64,000 bases of DNA, taken from contig JAFKAC010000035.1 in the NCBI GenBank assembly GCA_025766275.1, positions 310,001 through 374,000 of the forward strand. Direction: 5' to 3'. The number at the start of each line of letters is the position of its first letter. The stretch's first letter is position 1. This document shows positions 53,466-64,000 of the stretch, piece by piece. Below the pieces are notes generated by a model, which worked only from the letters and a program-made list of their open reading frames with translations, ran no database searches and was not told the DNA's origin. Origin of the DNA: Lactarius indigo (lineage: Eukaryota > Basidiomycota > Agaricomycetes > Russulales > Russulaceae). Both the position numbers and the translations under genes were made by a program.

Positions 53466-55189
53466 CATCAGCAAATAAAAATTTAAATTTTATGTGCTTA
53501 CCAAAATCGAAAGAGCTTACGGAGATGATAATCGGATTCGGACTTATCTTGAAATAACAATTGCTTGTGCTGGGTCATGATTCCGAATGGACTATTAATA
53601 AGTGCTTATGATTTTCATGGTCACATGCAGCCCAGCTGTAAGCACTTGTAATTCCTGTGAAAGTCTCATGGCCGAGTTGTAAGTACATACAATTTTTGGA
53701 TGGCTCTTGTGGCTGCATGATATGCGCATATCATTTCTGGATAACTCTCATGCCCAAGTTATAATTGCATGCAATTTCTGGATGGCTCGTGGCTGGGTTA
53801 TATGCGCCTTGATATGCACACACTTGTGTGCACATACAATTCCATGAGCTGGCAAAACCCACACTCCGGACCGTGGCACAGGTTCACTTACCCGTGATGA
53901 CACACCCAGTCCTCTCCTGCGATTGTCTTTTTCTCAATTGGATTCAAAACGCTTCACGTTGTAAGGCTAGCTTGGGCTCTGGGCCCGAAATTGACTACTT
54001 CTACCTGTTTCAGCCGTGCTCACTCACCGAATCCTTCGCCACTGCAGCCACCTAGATCCCAAGTCAAGTCGTTGCCGCTAAGTGATTTCGACTTGGATTT
54101 CGACCACCCCCACACGCTCATACCTAGCCCTAATCCATCGTCTCTGCCTCGTCGTCTCTGCCTTGTCGCTCTCTGATTCGTTGTCCTCTGCTGCGCATCA
54201 AACCACCTCGTCGGCTCCCTTAGCCACCTTCAAGATGCTGTTGGAGAATGCACAGATCGTCGCGCCCGTCGCCGGACTCAGGAGGGGGTGGTATTTTGTG
54301 CGTCATCGTATCTCGTTTCCTTTTGTTCGTATGGCCTCTTGATTCAGCCCCACCCCGAACGGCACGATCAGCTCGACGCACACAGGCCCCACCCCCTTCC
54401 ACACCACCGGGTCCTCCTTCTCCGACCTCGGCGACCCATATGAATCCATGCCCTCCTCCCCGCTTGCCTGCCCGTGGTCCTCGTCCCCGTCGGCACCCCA
54501 ACTTTGCTCCGGGCTCTTCTTTCCCTTGCTTACCTCCTCCTTAACCCCTGTGCTGAATCCACTCCGCTTCGAACTCACACAGACTCATCTCCGTACAGTG
54601 CAGCCGGGGCCACATCAACTCCATAGGAACGTTATGCAAGAGTGAGTGTGAAACAGGCCCTGCTATTTAAGTATCATACTGTTCTGTACAGTGCTAATGA
54701 CCTTTTGGTGTAGCAGTAATATTTGTCGTGATCTCAAATTGTTATGTCAGCACTCATGTTGAGACCGCATGTTCAAATCCGGCCAAATGCAGTTTATCAT
54801 GTATCCTTAGTAGTATTATGAAATATGAGATAAGACGTCAGATGACTTTGGCAAGCAAGGTAATTAGATAATAATTAAGATAGAGCAAGAGCAAAAAGAT
54901 AAAAGTCCGGCACAATACATTGTAATTTTTCTACTATCTACCCTCTGAATTATAACTGATTATAAGCACACACAACCCAAGTGAAGAGTTTGAGTTCATG
55001 AAAGGCAATAGAATCCACAAAAGCGAATTTGAGCAATTACGGTTTATGGGCATAATTGCCAAATGATTTCAAAACCATCAAACGATCACAATCGCTTTCG
55101 GCGATTTGTAATCCCGGACCTGCTCACACCACTTATGGCGATTATAAGTGGTTATAACCACTTGTCAACCTTTTTTTTATTTGCTGATG
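53466..55189. mobile_element. TIR DNA element, copy 3, upstream of NLR2
   Basis: The 1724-bp element has the same CATCAGC...GCTGATG ends and is flanked by AA (53464-53465, 55190-55191). The NLR1 upstream region gives an unoccupied counterpart (GGTGGGAAGCGGGTGAG) with a single AA, which confirms both the borders and the 2-bp duplication. It shares 54120-54340 with copy 1. Confidence 0.92.
54703..54790 (+). promoter_or_regulatory. tRNA-like Pol III promoter segment in TIR copy 3
   Basis: The A-box-like TGGTGTAGCAGT and B-box-like GTTCAAATCC (54771-54780) occupy the same place as in copies 1 and 2. Confidence 0.45.
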
Positions 55190-55191
55190 AA

Positions 55192-55829
55192 GTGGCTGAG
55201 TGGGAACACCCGAATTGATTGGCACGAGGGTTGGGAGGTAATGCTCGCACAGCCTCAACGTGTAAACAGGCCGGCAATGTTTTCAAAAGCAGTGGTGTGG
55301 AGGTCGGCCTTTTTATTTGCTACCTTAAAGGGAAACTGAGTGCAGTAACAAGTTCCATGGTTCCAGCATCAGGAAAAACCTCCCGTGCTAGCGAGAGATA
55401 ATAAGCGATAATTTATTGAAATTATTGAAATTATCTTGTTTATCATGCATTATGTTGCCCCCCCATAATTTATTAATAATCTCGTGATAATTTGTGATAA
55501 TCTTGTGATAATGGGCAGGTATTTTCAAATAAATTATCAATAATCAACCTTCGGATTATCACCATTATCAAATGTCAAACGTCCAAATGTTTTTTCAAAT
55601 TTCACAGATTATTCAAATTAAATTAGGTAAAGATAATGTGATGATAATGTGATAATGTAAAGAATGGGCACGCTGCACATGCAAGCAGACAAAAAATGAG
55701 CAGACAAAATAGAGAGAAAAGACGGGAACCACAGGGATTTAGGAATCACGGTTGACTAATAAAGGTGTGTTAGTAGTGTTAATTACAATTAAAGGTGACA
55801 AACTGACCGTGAATTCATTTGCTGTAACT
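55192..55829. other. NLR2 upstream remnant and AT-rich GATAAT region
   Basis: Positions 55192-55390 match the NLR1 upstream region at 20690-20870 and mark the limit of the duplicated block. Positions 55400-55660 are AT-rich with many GATAAT / TGTGATAAT repeats on the plus strand. They may be the end of an unrecognised mobile element. No gene is seen. Confidence 0.5.
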
Positions 55830-56723
55830 TGCCAGTGGACAGCATGTTGAAACTACTGGTGCACATGTTCAGTCCTCAGTCCTCAAGATCGTTGAGATCA
55901 AGATCAGCAATCTCAACATCAGGTGAATCATCATGTCTGGTGTTGGAACTGTGGCAACCTAGTCAGAGTAGCAATCATTTGATAAGAAGTGACTCACCTG
56001 GCTTGGGTATATATATTGGCCATCATAACATGATATGCATTTGGCCGGCTGTTCAGGATATAGTTGAGTGTACCAGCATTGCAGCGGTACACATCCAAAT
56101 AGGTGTTGGCAGAGAATTCAAACACCTGCGGTGCACCAGTACGCCACTCATGAAGTGTGGCATACATTTAATCAAAAGAGTTAGTAGTATGCGACTTATA
56201 TCATATCAACTTACCGCAGTTGCAACCAGTGCAACCATGGGCACTGGGACCTCATGAGCTAGTATTCCATCATGGCCTTGATGTACTGGGAAAAGGTGTT
56301 CAAAGTGTGATGCAAAAGATGACTTCCCACCAGTGAAAAAGAGGTCCCATATGACTGAAATGATGCATTCATTGCAGTAGGGGTGTGTACGTGGGGGAGT
56401 TCCAACAAGGAGGCCTCTCTGACAAAAGGTCAGATCACATCAGCGCAGCGTTTTACACTTACCTTGGTTGGAAATATGTAGTTGAAATTATGCAGCTACA
56501 GATGAACAGCTTGAGCGATGTTGTTCACTGACCCAAAGGCAACCAATGCGGGTACACAGATAGCATTGCAATGGTCCTTAATTTCACTCCACATAAGTGG
56601 GACATGAACGCAAACCTGTTACACAATGTCAGTACCCATCGTGCACACACCCGCCTGTACGCCACAACACCGACACGCCTGCCAACCCACCCCTATCCCC
56701 AAGTATACAACAACCACGCGTGT

Positions 56724-56866
56724 GACTGCAAGCCATCACCGCTGACACTGCGAGCCGTCACCGCTGACACTGTGAGCTGTCGCCGCCGACACTGCAAGCT
56801 GTCACCGCCGACACTGCAAGCTGTCACCGCCGACACTGCGAGCCATTGCCACCAACACTGCAAGCC
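56724..56866. repeat. 22-bp tandem repeat
   Basis: About six imperfect copies of a 22-bp unit (CAAGCTGTCACCGCCGACACTG and variants) lie in an intron of the DUF6532-like gene. Confidence 0.85.
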
Positions 56867-57277
56867 AACACTGGAGGCATGCCACCTCTGCAAGCCATTG
56901 CTGCTGCCTCCACAAGCACCATCACAACATTAATGACACTTACCAGTGGAACTACTTTTGCTAGGTAGTCTTTGTCTTGCTGGAGTCGGTGTTGTATGTG
57001 TACAGCACCAGGTTTAAGTTTCTTGGCAGCAGTGATGAGACTCTCCTTGGTGAAAGCAAATGCAATAGGCGCAGTTGGGAATGCGTGATTGAACATGAGG
57101 GACACTCGCAAGTGCTCGATTGCCTCTTGAACCACATTGCAGACTAATGGGTACTGGTTGGTCAGCAGAAGTTTATTTGCACCGAGAGGTAATAGGTCTG
57201 TATCAGTGGGCCACATGGCCCCAGAGTAGTCGGTTGTTGCCTCTGTCTGTGACGTGGTTGCAGCAGCTGATTAATGT

Positions 57278-57411
57278 CAGCCACGTGGCAGATGGTTGGC
57301 AAGTCATTACTCACCTGACAGATTGATAGTGAGTGCCCTGAGCTCAGCCACGTGGCAGATGTTTGGCGAGTCATTACTTACCTGACAGATCAATAGTGGG
57401 TGCTCCAAGCT
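57278..57411. repeat. 67-bp tandem duplication with a splice donor in each copy
   Basis: Copies at 57278-57344 and 57345-57411 each contain, on the minus strand, a short exon end followed by a GT donor (CAGGTRAGTAATGACT). Confidence 0.8.
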
Positions 57412-57453
57412 CTGACAGAGTCCTGGAGCGAGGAGTAGACACTGCAGACCCAT

Positions 57454-59355
57454 TGTTATGGTACGGACTGTTACGAATGACTCATGGCTGGTTATGACTA
57501 TGGCCCGATACTAGTATTAGTCATAGACTCTTACATCGCATCAGTCAGCATGATAGTTCGCATGTGATTGTGACTCATGTATGACTCATTCCTAGGATAG
57601 CTGTACTAGGGTTCGAGCTAGTTACGCTATTGATTACTTACTATCTGAGCGGCGCTTTAAAGCCTGCATGTATCTGTATAAGTAGTAGTCTCAGAAGACC
57701 AAGACTCCCCATCTTGGTCTTCTTCAATCCACCACTTGACTCATCTTTGGCCTGCCTTAGTCTCAGACTAAGTGTGCCTCTGCTTGTATCCACCAAGGGA
57801 TACTCCTCTTTCATCCTTTCGCTGCAGCGTGTGCTAGTAATGCCCCTGTTCAGCTTGTGTTGGGTTGACACAAGGTCCCCATTCACCTATTTTCACTAAG
57901 TCGATTATGCTATTCTAAGTCCAAGTCGGACTGACGCTGGTGGAGCATAACATTAAGACCAAGATCCTCATCGTGGTGTACTCTACCAGAGACCAGTGGA
58001 CGTCCTTCCGTCCTTATCATATCGAACGATGAGGAGATTGCAACGTACCAACAAGATTCTTAGGAGTGGCTCAGTGGAGAGAACGAGGAGAAGACACCAG
58101 ATATTTCGTAGAGTTTAACAGTCCTAACCGTTTCCGACCTGTTGAGTTTAATTTTGAACATCTCTGCTGGGTCGAGGTTACTTGGAACCCTATAGATCAT
58201 CACTGGGATATTGTGTGACCAGCAGGAAGAAACTACAACTGTGACATTGACGCGTGAGAATTGAACAGCCGCGCCGACTACAGTCCCATCGACGGACAAA
58301 TGCAAGAACACATGGACGAAGGAATCAGCGGAGAAGAAGCTTCTGAAAGTCAATCACCAAGTAGAGGAACGACACCAGCAGAAGAAGCCAGCCTGGGAGC
58401 TATTGGCGATCACATCATACAATGAACTGAGTCCCTCACTATTCACCAACCCGAACCTGAAGTAATTCACATTTGCAGTCCAGCAGTCGCAATGGCAACC
58501 GCCACCATAACACACAAAGAACTACAGCTCACCACTGAAGCAAGGGATCAAATAGCCTTAGAAGAACAAAGGCATATTGCAGAAGAATCCCGAGCTAATT
58601 TGGCTCCCATCAACCCCTACACTGGTCATCAAATGACCGACGACAATGTAGCAATCCATCATGCCATTGGACCTGATGTAGCCAACCCTCCCAGTGGAGG
58701 AGGTGGACCTCCTGGCAACTTGCCAGGAGGGGGAGGAAGACCCCCATCAAGAGGACCTGGATTCAGAGGATTCCCTGGGGGATTCCCAGGAGGACCACCA
58801 GGGGGAGGACACCCCGGGGGAGGATTACCAGGTGCAGGACCCGTTGTTCCCCCTCCAAACAGTAAACTAGCTGGCGAAGCACCCACAGTATTTGATGGAG
58901 AACGCGCGAAAGTCGAAGCGTTTCTCACTCAATGGCACGTTTACTGGGGCATGAATGCGGACGAAGGCATCATGGCCATGCCATACCAAAGAGCCCTTCT
59001 ATTTCTATCATACATTAAAGGCGTCAACGTCAGCGAGTGGGTATTAGCCATGCTCACCTGGCTTAATGGCCAGATACAAGCGGGAATACCCTGAACAAGT
59101 GAAGGATTATGGAACGAAGTCACGCGCAGTTTTATGCAATGCTTCCGAAATACAATGGAACAAGAGCAAGCTCAATACGAGCTCAAGAAAGGAGTCAAAA
59201 TGATCAGGGGCAATCTAGATGAGTATTGCACCCAATTCGAGCAGTTAATACGCTGCGCTCAGTACAGACTCGACGACCCCCAGACGCTTGATCTATTCGC
59301 AAGCGGGCTACCCAAGGATTTGTATGAGAAAGTGTACACCCTTGACAACCCCCGC
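57454..59355 (+). mobile_element. Ty3/gypsy element A2, 5' part only
   Basis: The 499-bp 5' LTR at 57454-57952 (TGTTATGGTAC to GCATAACA) is related to A1. A PBS (AAGACCAAGAT, 57955-57965) complements 57711-57721. Gag then runs to 59355, where it ends abruptly at a solo LTR; no pol or 3' LTR follows. The base before the LTR is preceded by CCCAT, the presumed target duplication, with no partner seen. Confidence 0.88.
57975..59355 (+). pseudogene. A2 gag, decayed
   Basis: Related to A1 gag throughout: the N-terminal block is recognisable with stops (for example TGA at about 58218 and 58255 where A1 has CGA and CAA), the Gly/Pro region and capsid domain are at 58492-59094, and another TGA is at 59092. 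The last readable part is DLYEKVYTLDNP. GTG again occupies the start position. Confidence 0.85.
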
Positions 59356-59863
59356 TGTAACGTCGTCACGACGTTAGCTCGACTTGAGCTCTAAAGAGGC
59401 GGTAACAACTTAGCGGATGCTCTGAAGACACGGAGGTCCAGGCGTGACAAATGTCTTGAAGACTCGGAGGTCCAAGTGTAGGCAATGGTGAACACTCGAA
59501 GGTGCACTACTTAGAAAGAGGCGGTGGAAGGGAGAGAGATAGAAAGAGAGAAAGGGAGAAGAAACAAGTGACGATTCAAGAAGACCAAGATGGCGTATCT
59601 TGGTCTTCACAAGACAGGTTAAATACAAGTCGAGCAGGCTTTCAAGCGCTGCTATGAGTCACGGTAATGTAGCATCCAACGTATCACGTAAGTAGCTCGA
59701 ACCCTAATACTACTACTACTAGTATTAGGGGCATAGTCCTCAGTCAGCAATCAGCGCGCAATCTCCTATCGTACTCGTAATCGCCTATTGTAAGTCCGCA
59801 ACTAATCTACCTTACCGCCGTAGTTGCAACCGGTACAGTAAGGGTATGGGTCGAAACGTAACA
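59356..59863 (-). mobile_element. Solo LTR at a rearrangement junction
   Basis: The 508-bp minus-strand LTR (plus strand TGTAACGTCG to GAAACGTAACA) resembles the C LTR more than the B LTR. It separates plus-strand A2 gag from minus-strand B2 pol. Flanks CCCGC and AGCGG do not match, so it is not a simple insertion. Confidence 0.8.
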
Positions 59864-61110
59864 AGCGGAGTCGTGACCTTCGCGCGTTGCAATCCCGATG
59901 TCATCCATGTATACTCGAATGACAGTGCCGCAGAGCTCGTGTTTTGTGATCATATCCCGATAGATATGGTTCATCATTGTCTGAAAGGTCGCGGGTGAGT
60001 TTGTCAGACCGAAGAACATGACCGTCGGTTCAAAGAGGCCAAATTTGGTTTTAAAGGCCACTTTCTCCTGGTCGCCATCTCGAATGCGAATGTTGTTGTA
60101 CCCCCAGTGGATGTCGAGTTTGGTATAGATGTGTGCATTGCTGAGGTCATAGATAAGGTCTTGAATAAGCGGAAGGGGGTATTGGTTGCGTATGGTATGG
60201 GAATTGATTACCCGGTAGTCCTGTACTGGGCACAGTTTTCCGTCCTTCTTTTTGACGAAGAAGAATGATGATGCGTACGGAGAAATGGAGGGGCGTAAGT
60301 ATCCCTGCTTGAGTTTTTCGTCTAGGAACTCTTTGAGTTTGCCCTCTTCTTCGTGCGTCAGCGGGTATATCTTGCAGTCTATTGCCGACGGGGTATTTGG
60401 TTTAAAGTCGATGGCATGATCCCATGGCCGAGGGGGAGGGAAGCGTTGTGATGCCGCTTCACTAAAGAGCGCCTGGAACGTTTGGTAAACCGCCGGTAAC
60501 TCCATGGGTGGTTCATCTCTTTTTGCTTGAATTGCTAGTTCGGTAGATGTAGTGGCGTGTAGATATACGTCCTCTTCATCTAGATCCGCGACTATGTTTT
60601 CCTTTTGATCGTCAGTGAGGGCGGCGGCAATGATGGTTTGTTGGCGGGAACTGTCCTGCGTACTGATCACTACCGGCATAATTTCTTCATGTACCACTGC
60701 GTCGCGCCAGTTGATTGTTGGCTCATAGGTTGCCAACCATGGGTATCCTAACACAATTTCCTCGGTTCCGAGGTCTGTTACGAGGAATCGCATAGTTCTG
60801 TGGTATCCTTTGGCGTACACATCAAGGTCGGTGAAGTGCGTGATGGACCCAGCTTTATTTTCCGTTTGATCGATGTTCCAAATTTTTCGCGGCTGGGCCA
60901 GTGGTTGTATGCCAATACCCATCTTCGTTATGAAGCTTGGATGTACGAAATTGTTGGTGGCTCCTGAGTCCACCAATGCTCTTATGTCGGCCATTTGGTA
61001 ATTCGTGCGTATCGAGACTGGGATTCAAAGAGAACGAAAGTGCGTCATGATTACAGAATTACAATTTAAAGCCCTCACCCAGGCCGATGGGTTCAGGCGC
61101 TCCGAAAACC
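59864..61110 (-). pseudogene. B2 pol fragment (protease and RT)
   Basis: Reads protease (DSGATNNFVHP), linker and RT to YMDDIGIATREGHDS. One stop at about 61025 (TGA where B1 keeps CGA) follows the frameshift region. RT shows CPVQDYR and IHWGYNN where C has RPVQDYR and IRWGYNN, both CG transitions. Confidence 0.85.
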
Positions 61111-63078
61111 CTCTTTTCCCCATAAGTCCTGCAATATTAGGTCCTTTACTTCATCGGGTGCGTTTGCGACTCCGGTAAGCCACTCTTTGGCCCGTTCTTC
61201 GGCGGTCTTGCTAGTGGACGCGGCCTGTATGTGAGCCAGTGGTGTTTCTTGTGTGTAGTAGTCAGTTTCCGCTGCTTGGACAGTGGAAGGTCCGGCGTTC
61301 TGCAGCTGCCATTGCCGTGGCTGTCTGGGATGGGGGCAATTTCGTGAGAGATGACCGGGGGCGTTGCAGTTGTAACACAACACCGTCCTTAGGTCTCGTC
61401 GTGACCCCCCTCTTCCTCACCCCCTTGCCCCAGGTCCTCCTCTTGGTGGGAAGGGGGGTAAGCCGGTATAAGGCGGCTTGCTGTAGTCGATTTCTTCCGA
61501 TCCTGCTAGCCTTACTTTTGTTCGATCGGCGGAGGTGTCCATCGCCCAAGGGTTTGCAAGATTCTGGGGAACAGTCCATCCGGCGTTTCCCGTTTTCTTT
61601 GGTTTGGTGTCCTTATACTCATCCACCCGGGCTCGGATGTGAATGTAATTGCGTTGTCGACGGAGTGTTGCTCGTTTCCACTCGTCGAACATCTCTGGCT
61701 CGTCCAGATCGTACGTCTTTTCATATAACTTCTTCGGCAGGCCTTTGGTGAATAAATCGATGGTCTGGGGGTCGTTGAGGCGATATCCTGCTTTTCTGGC
61801 AGCTTCCTCGAATTCATTGACGTATTTGTCGATGTCTCCGTCGACCATTTTGAGTCCCTTTCTCAAGAGCGCTTGAGCTTGTTCACATTCGAGGGTGTTA
61901 ACGAACCTTTGGTTAAACCCCTCCGCTACTGCGTTCCACAGATCTCGAGTGTGTTGGTCTATCCCTTGTTGTATTTGCCGGTTGAGCCACTTGAGGTATG
62001 AAAGTACCCATTCGCTGACTGATACCCCTTTGATGTAGGACAGAAAGAGGAGGCTTCGTCGGTAGTTGTTGTGCATGACCGAGGTATCGAGGTTCATTCC
62101 CCAGTATATGTGCCATTGCGTGAGGAATGAATCCACCTTAGTGCGATCTCCGTCGAAAATGGTGGGAGGTTCACCTGTCAGTTTTTCATGTCCGTATCCT
62201 CCTCCTCCCGGTGGGCCTCCCCCGTTGCCTCCGCCTGGGGGTCCCCCTTCTGGTGGGTTATTTGGAAGGTCCGGTGGGTTTCCTCCTCCGCCCGGGCGTC
62301 GAGGGAAATCTCCTCCTGGTGGCCCTCCCCATCCTGGCGGGGGGTCAAGTGGCAGTCCTCGTTTTTGTCCATCCCCTGACGGAGGGTCCCCTTGGTCGGG
62401 TCCGATAGCCTGAAAGATTGCTGCGTCGTCTGCAGTCATTCGATGCCCTGTTTCAGGATTGATGGGCATGAGATGTCGCTGTGACTCTTGTCTAATTGCT
62501 TCGGCCGCTTCTCGCGCGGCTTGTTCCCTGACATTCATGATTTCTTCGGCCATCATGGTGGTTGTTGCCATTTCTGCTGCTGGCGATCATACGTGAATGA
62601 TTTCTGGTTGTTCTGAGATATGTAAGGACTCAGCTCGTTGGATGGTGTATTGCTCAATAGGCCCGACACTTGCGGGTCGGTTTTCTTCGCTCTGTTCGTC
62701 TTCTTCTGTTTCTTCGCTTACTGCTTCCCCAGTGGAATGTTCTCATAACTGGCTGTCAATGGGCCCCCAGTCGGATCGTGAATTGAGTTCACGCGCGTCA
62801 ATGTCGCACTGATATTGTCTTCCTGCTGGTCTAACGACGTCCCAGCGGTGGTCTATGGGGTTCCACGTAATTTCCACCCAGCACAAGTGGTCGAAATTAA
62901 ACTCAACAGGTCTGAACCTTGTAGGTCCGTTGAACTCCACAAAGTATCCGGTTTCGTCTCCTCGGTCTCTCCACCTGGCCGCTCCTAGGAATCGGGTTGG
63001 TACGTTGCGGTCTCCTCTTCGTTCTAGGTAATAGGGATGAAAACTCGTCCACTGGTCTCTGGTATTGATGGTTGCCAC
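61093..63078 (-). pseudogene. B2 gag, two premature stops
   Basis: Gag opens at GTG 63078 (MATINTRDQWTSFHPYYLER). TGA stops at about 62746 and 62588 correspond to CGA in B1. The rest is open: Pro/Gly-rich region, capsid domain (IFDGDRTKVDSFLTQWHIYW), a frameshift or lost base near 61417, and zinc knuckle CYNCNAPGHLSRNC. It ends LILQDLWGKEGFRSA with GGGAAAA in phase. Confidence 0.88.
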
Positions 63079-63098
63079 AATGAGTATCTTGGTCTTAA

Positions 63099-63554
63099 TG
63101 TAACGCCGTCACAATGTTAGCTCGACTTGAGCTCGTTTTAGGCAACTTGTGCAACTTAGCTAATCACGCCCTGGGGCGTATGGCACGAAGGCAAACTTCT
63201 AGATGTTCGAAGACACTAGTATAACTGCGGCACTCTACCCGAAGTAGAGGGAGGACTCGAGATGCGAAGACAAGAAAGTGACGATTGAAGAAGACCAAGA
63301 TGGCGTATCTTGGTCTTCCGCAGCTATCTTAAATACAAGAAGAGCAGGCTTTCAAGCGCTGCTATGAGTCACAGTAATGTAGCGTCCAACGTGTCGCGTA
63401 AGTAGCGCAATCCTAATACTACTACTACCTGTACTAGGATCGAGTCATCCTTCAACTCCTAACTCCTATCGTAAACCCCGAGTCTGTGACTAATCTACCT
63501 TACTGCCATAGCCACAACCGGTACAGTAAGGGTCCGATGCGCGCAACCGTAACA
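63099..63554 (-). repeat. B2 5' LTR
   Basis: The 456-bp LTR (plus strand TGTAACGCCG to CAACCGTAACA) is close to 13298-13754. It holds the AAGACCAAGAT / ATCTTGGTCTT inverted repeat, and its transcript leader lacks ATG. Confidence 0.9.
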
Positions 63555-64000
63555 CTATACTAATGTCTATCATTAGCTCCCTCTCGTGCAGAGATTCAGC
63601 AGCAGCAGATTTCGGAGGAGAGCGGAGATATTACCGCTCATGGTCAAACATCTTGGATTGCATGTGGGATAAAGATCCAGGAGTTGCAGTGAGTCCATCC
63701 AATGACCCATTTGACTGTTGGTTAACATCCACTCTGTAAAGGCTTGCTATCAGATATCAACTCTGAGCACATGGTCTGAAGATCAACACTGAGGAGGCTC
63801 AAGTCATTGAAAACAAGCGGAGTCGCCTTCAGAAGCTCATTGACATATTTGAGCACCAGGGAGATTCCTTCCTACTCCATCAGCCGCTTGCAGATGATTC
63901 CTCAATAGTGCCTTTGGGTGACTATGAGGAATATGACCATGTGGATGATCTTGGAGATCCTGAAGATACAGATGATGATCATTCAGCCCATGCCTCCATC
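63555..64000 (+). pseudogene. Possible KDZ-type transposase C-terminal fragment
   Basis: The plus strand reads EESGDITAHGQTSWIACGIK, then after a frame change INTEEAQVIENKRSRLQKLI and an acidic end (DDLGDPEDTDDDHSAH). A Trp-containing helix, a basic RRxxLxxxI helix and an acidic tail recall the C-terminal part of Kyakuja-Dileera-Zisupton transposases common in basidiomycetes. This is recall, not an alignment. It runs off the window. Confidence 0.35.

Larger units (their letters stand above)
55830..57453 (-). pseudogene. DUF6532-like gene, decayed and truncated
   Basis: From the right edge the minus strand reads VSTPRSRTLSELGAPTIDLS, then NQYPLVCNVVQEAIEHLRVS and FNHAFPTAPIAFAFTKESLI, IQHRLQQDKDYLAKVVPL (56940-57170), VPLMWSEIKDHCNAICVPAL (56530-56615) and WDLFFTGGKSSFASHFEHLF (56270-56400). 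This order fits the DUF6532 family, common in Agaricomycetes and of unknown function. An in-frame stop at about 56500 and frame breaks near 56200 indicate decay. Its 5' end is cut by element A2 at 57454. One intron contains a 22-bp tandem repeat. Confidence 0.6.
59864..63554 (-). mobile_element. Ty3/gypsy element B2, 5' part only
   Basis: Minus-strand order from the right: 5' LTR 63099-63554, PBS 63086-63096 (complementary to 63291-63301), gag, protease and RT up to the YMDD region. RNase H, integrase, chromodomain and the matching 3' LTR are missing. The sequence ends at the solo LTR 59356-59863. The base after the 5' LTR begins CTATA. Confidence 0.9.

Noticed and set aside
56724..56866. 22-bp repeats as a CRISPR-like array
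   Set aside because: Units are directly adjacent without spacers and lie in an intron of a eukaryotic gene.

Overview
The window looks like a transposon-rich nuclear segment from an agaricomycete (mushroom-forming basidiomycete). This rests on 48-57 nt spliceosomal introns, a pair of NACHT-ankyrin genes whose N-terminus resembles the Goodbye-type domain of fungal STAND proteins, a DUF6532-like gene, F-box remnants, chromodomain Ty3/gypsy elements and a Tad1-like LINE. Family names come from reading the sequence, not from a database search.

Layout. 1-13,754 is a decayed minus-strand gypsy element (B1). It is split by a complete plus-strand gypsy element (A1, 152-7957, duplicated target CTTCT) and by four solo LTRs. 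13,755-16,433 holds degenerate gene pieces, including an F-box pseudogene. 17,021-20,620 is an apparently intact nine-exon NLR gene (NLR1, minus). 22,028-24,596, 25,769-28,465 and 53,466-55,189 are three members of one terminal-inverted-repeat (TIR) DNA element family with different internal sequence. A 2-Cys peroxiredoxin pseudogene runs from 25,497 to 37,034 and is interrupted by the second TIR element and by a young, nearly intact gypsy element (C, 29,112-36,990, duplicated target AAGGC). 37,838-46,754 is a full-length minus-strand LINE with a 12-bp target duplication, itself hit by a solo LTR. 47,086-47,969 has a Mad1 C-terminal fragment and an F-box remnant. 49,719-53,397 is a second apparently intact NLR gene (NLR2), whose upstream region was split by the third TIR element. 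55,830-57,453 is a decayed DUF6532-like gene. 57,454-63,554 is a rearranged cluster of gypsy pieces (A2, a solo LTR, B2). The window ends in a decayed frame that may be a KDZ-type transposase.

Shared biology. All five gypsy copies with a readable 5' end have an 11-nt primer-binding site just inside the 5' LTR. It is perfectly complementary to an 11-nt stretch in the LTR about 30 nt downstream of a TATA box. This is the geometry expected for Tf1/sushi-type self-priming. They also share a conserved gag N-terminal region that opens at GTG rather than ATG, behind leaders that mostly lack ATG. A1 and C share a conserved C-terminal module after the chromodomain. Damage in old copies is dominated by CG-to-TG/CA changes, and most premature stops are TGA where a related copy has CGA, which points to cytosine methylation and deamination. 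The host genes still apparently functional here are the two NLR paralogs.
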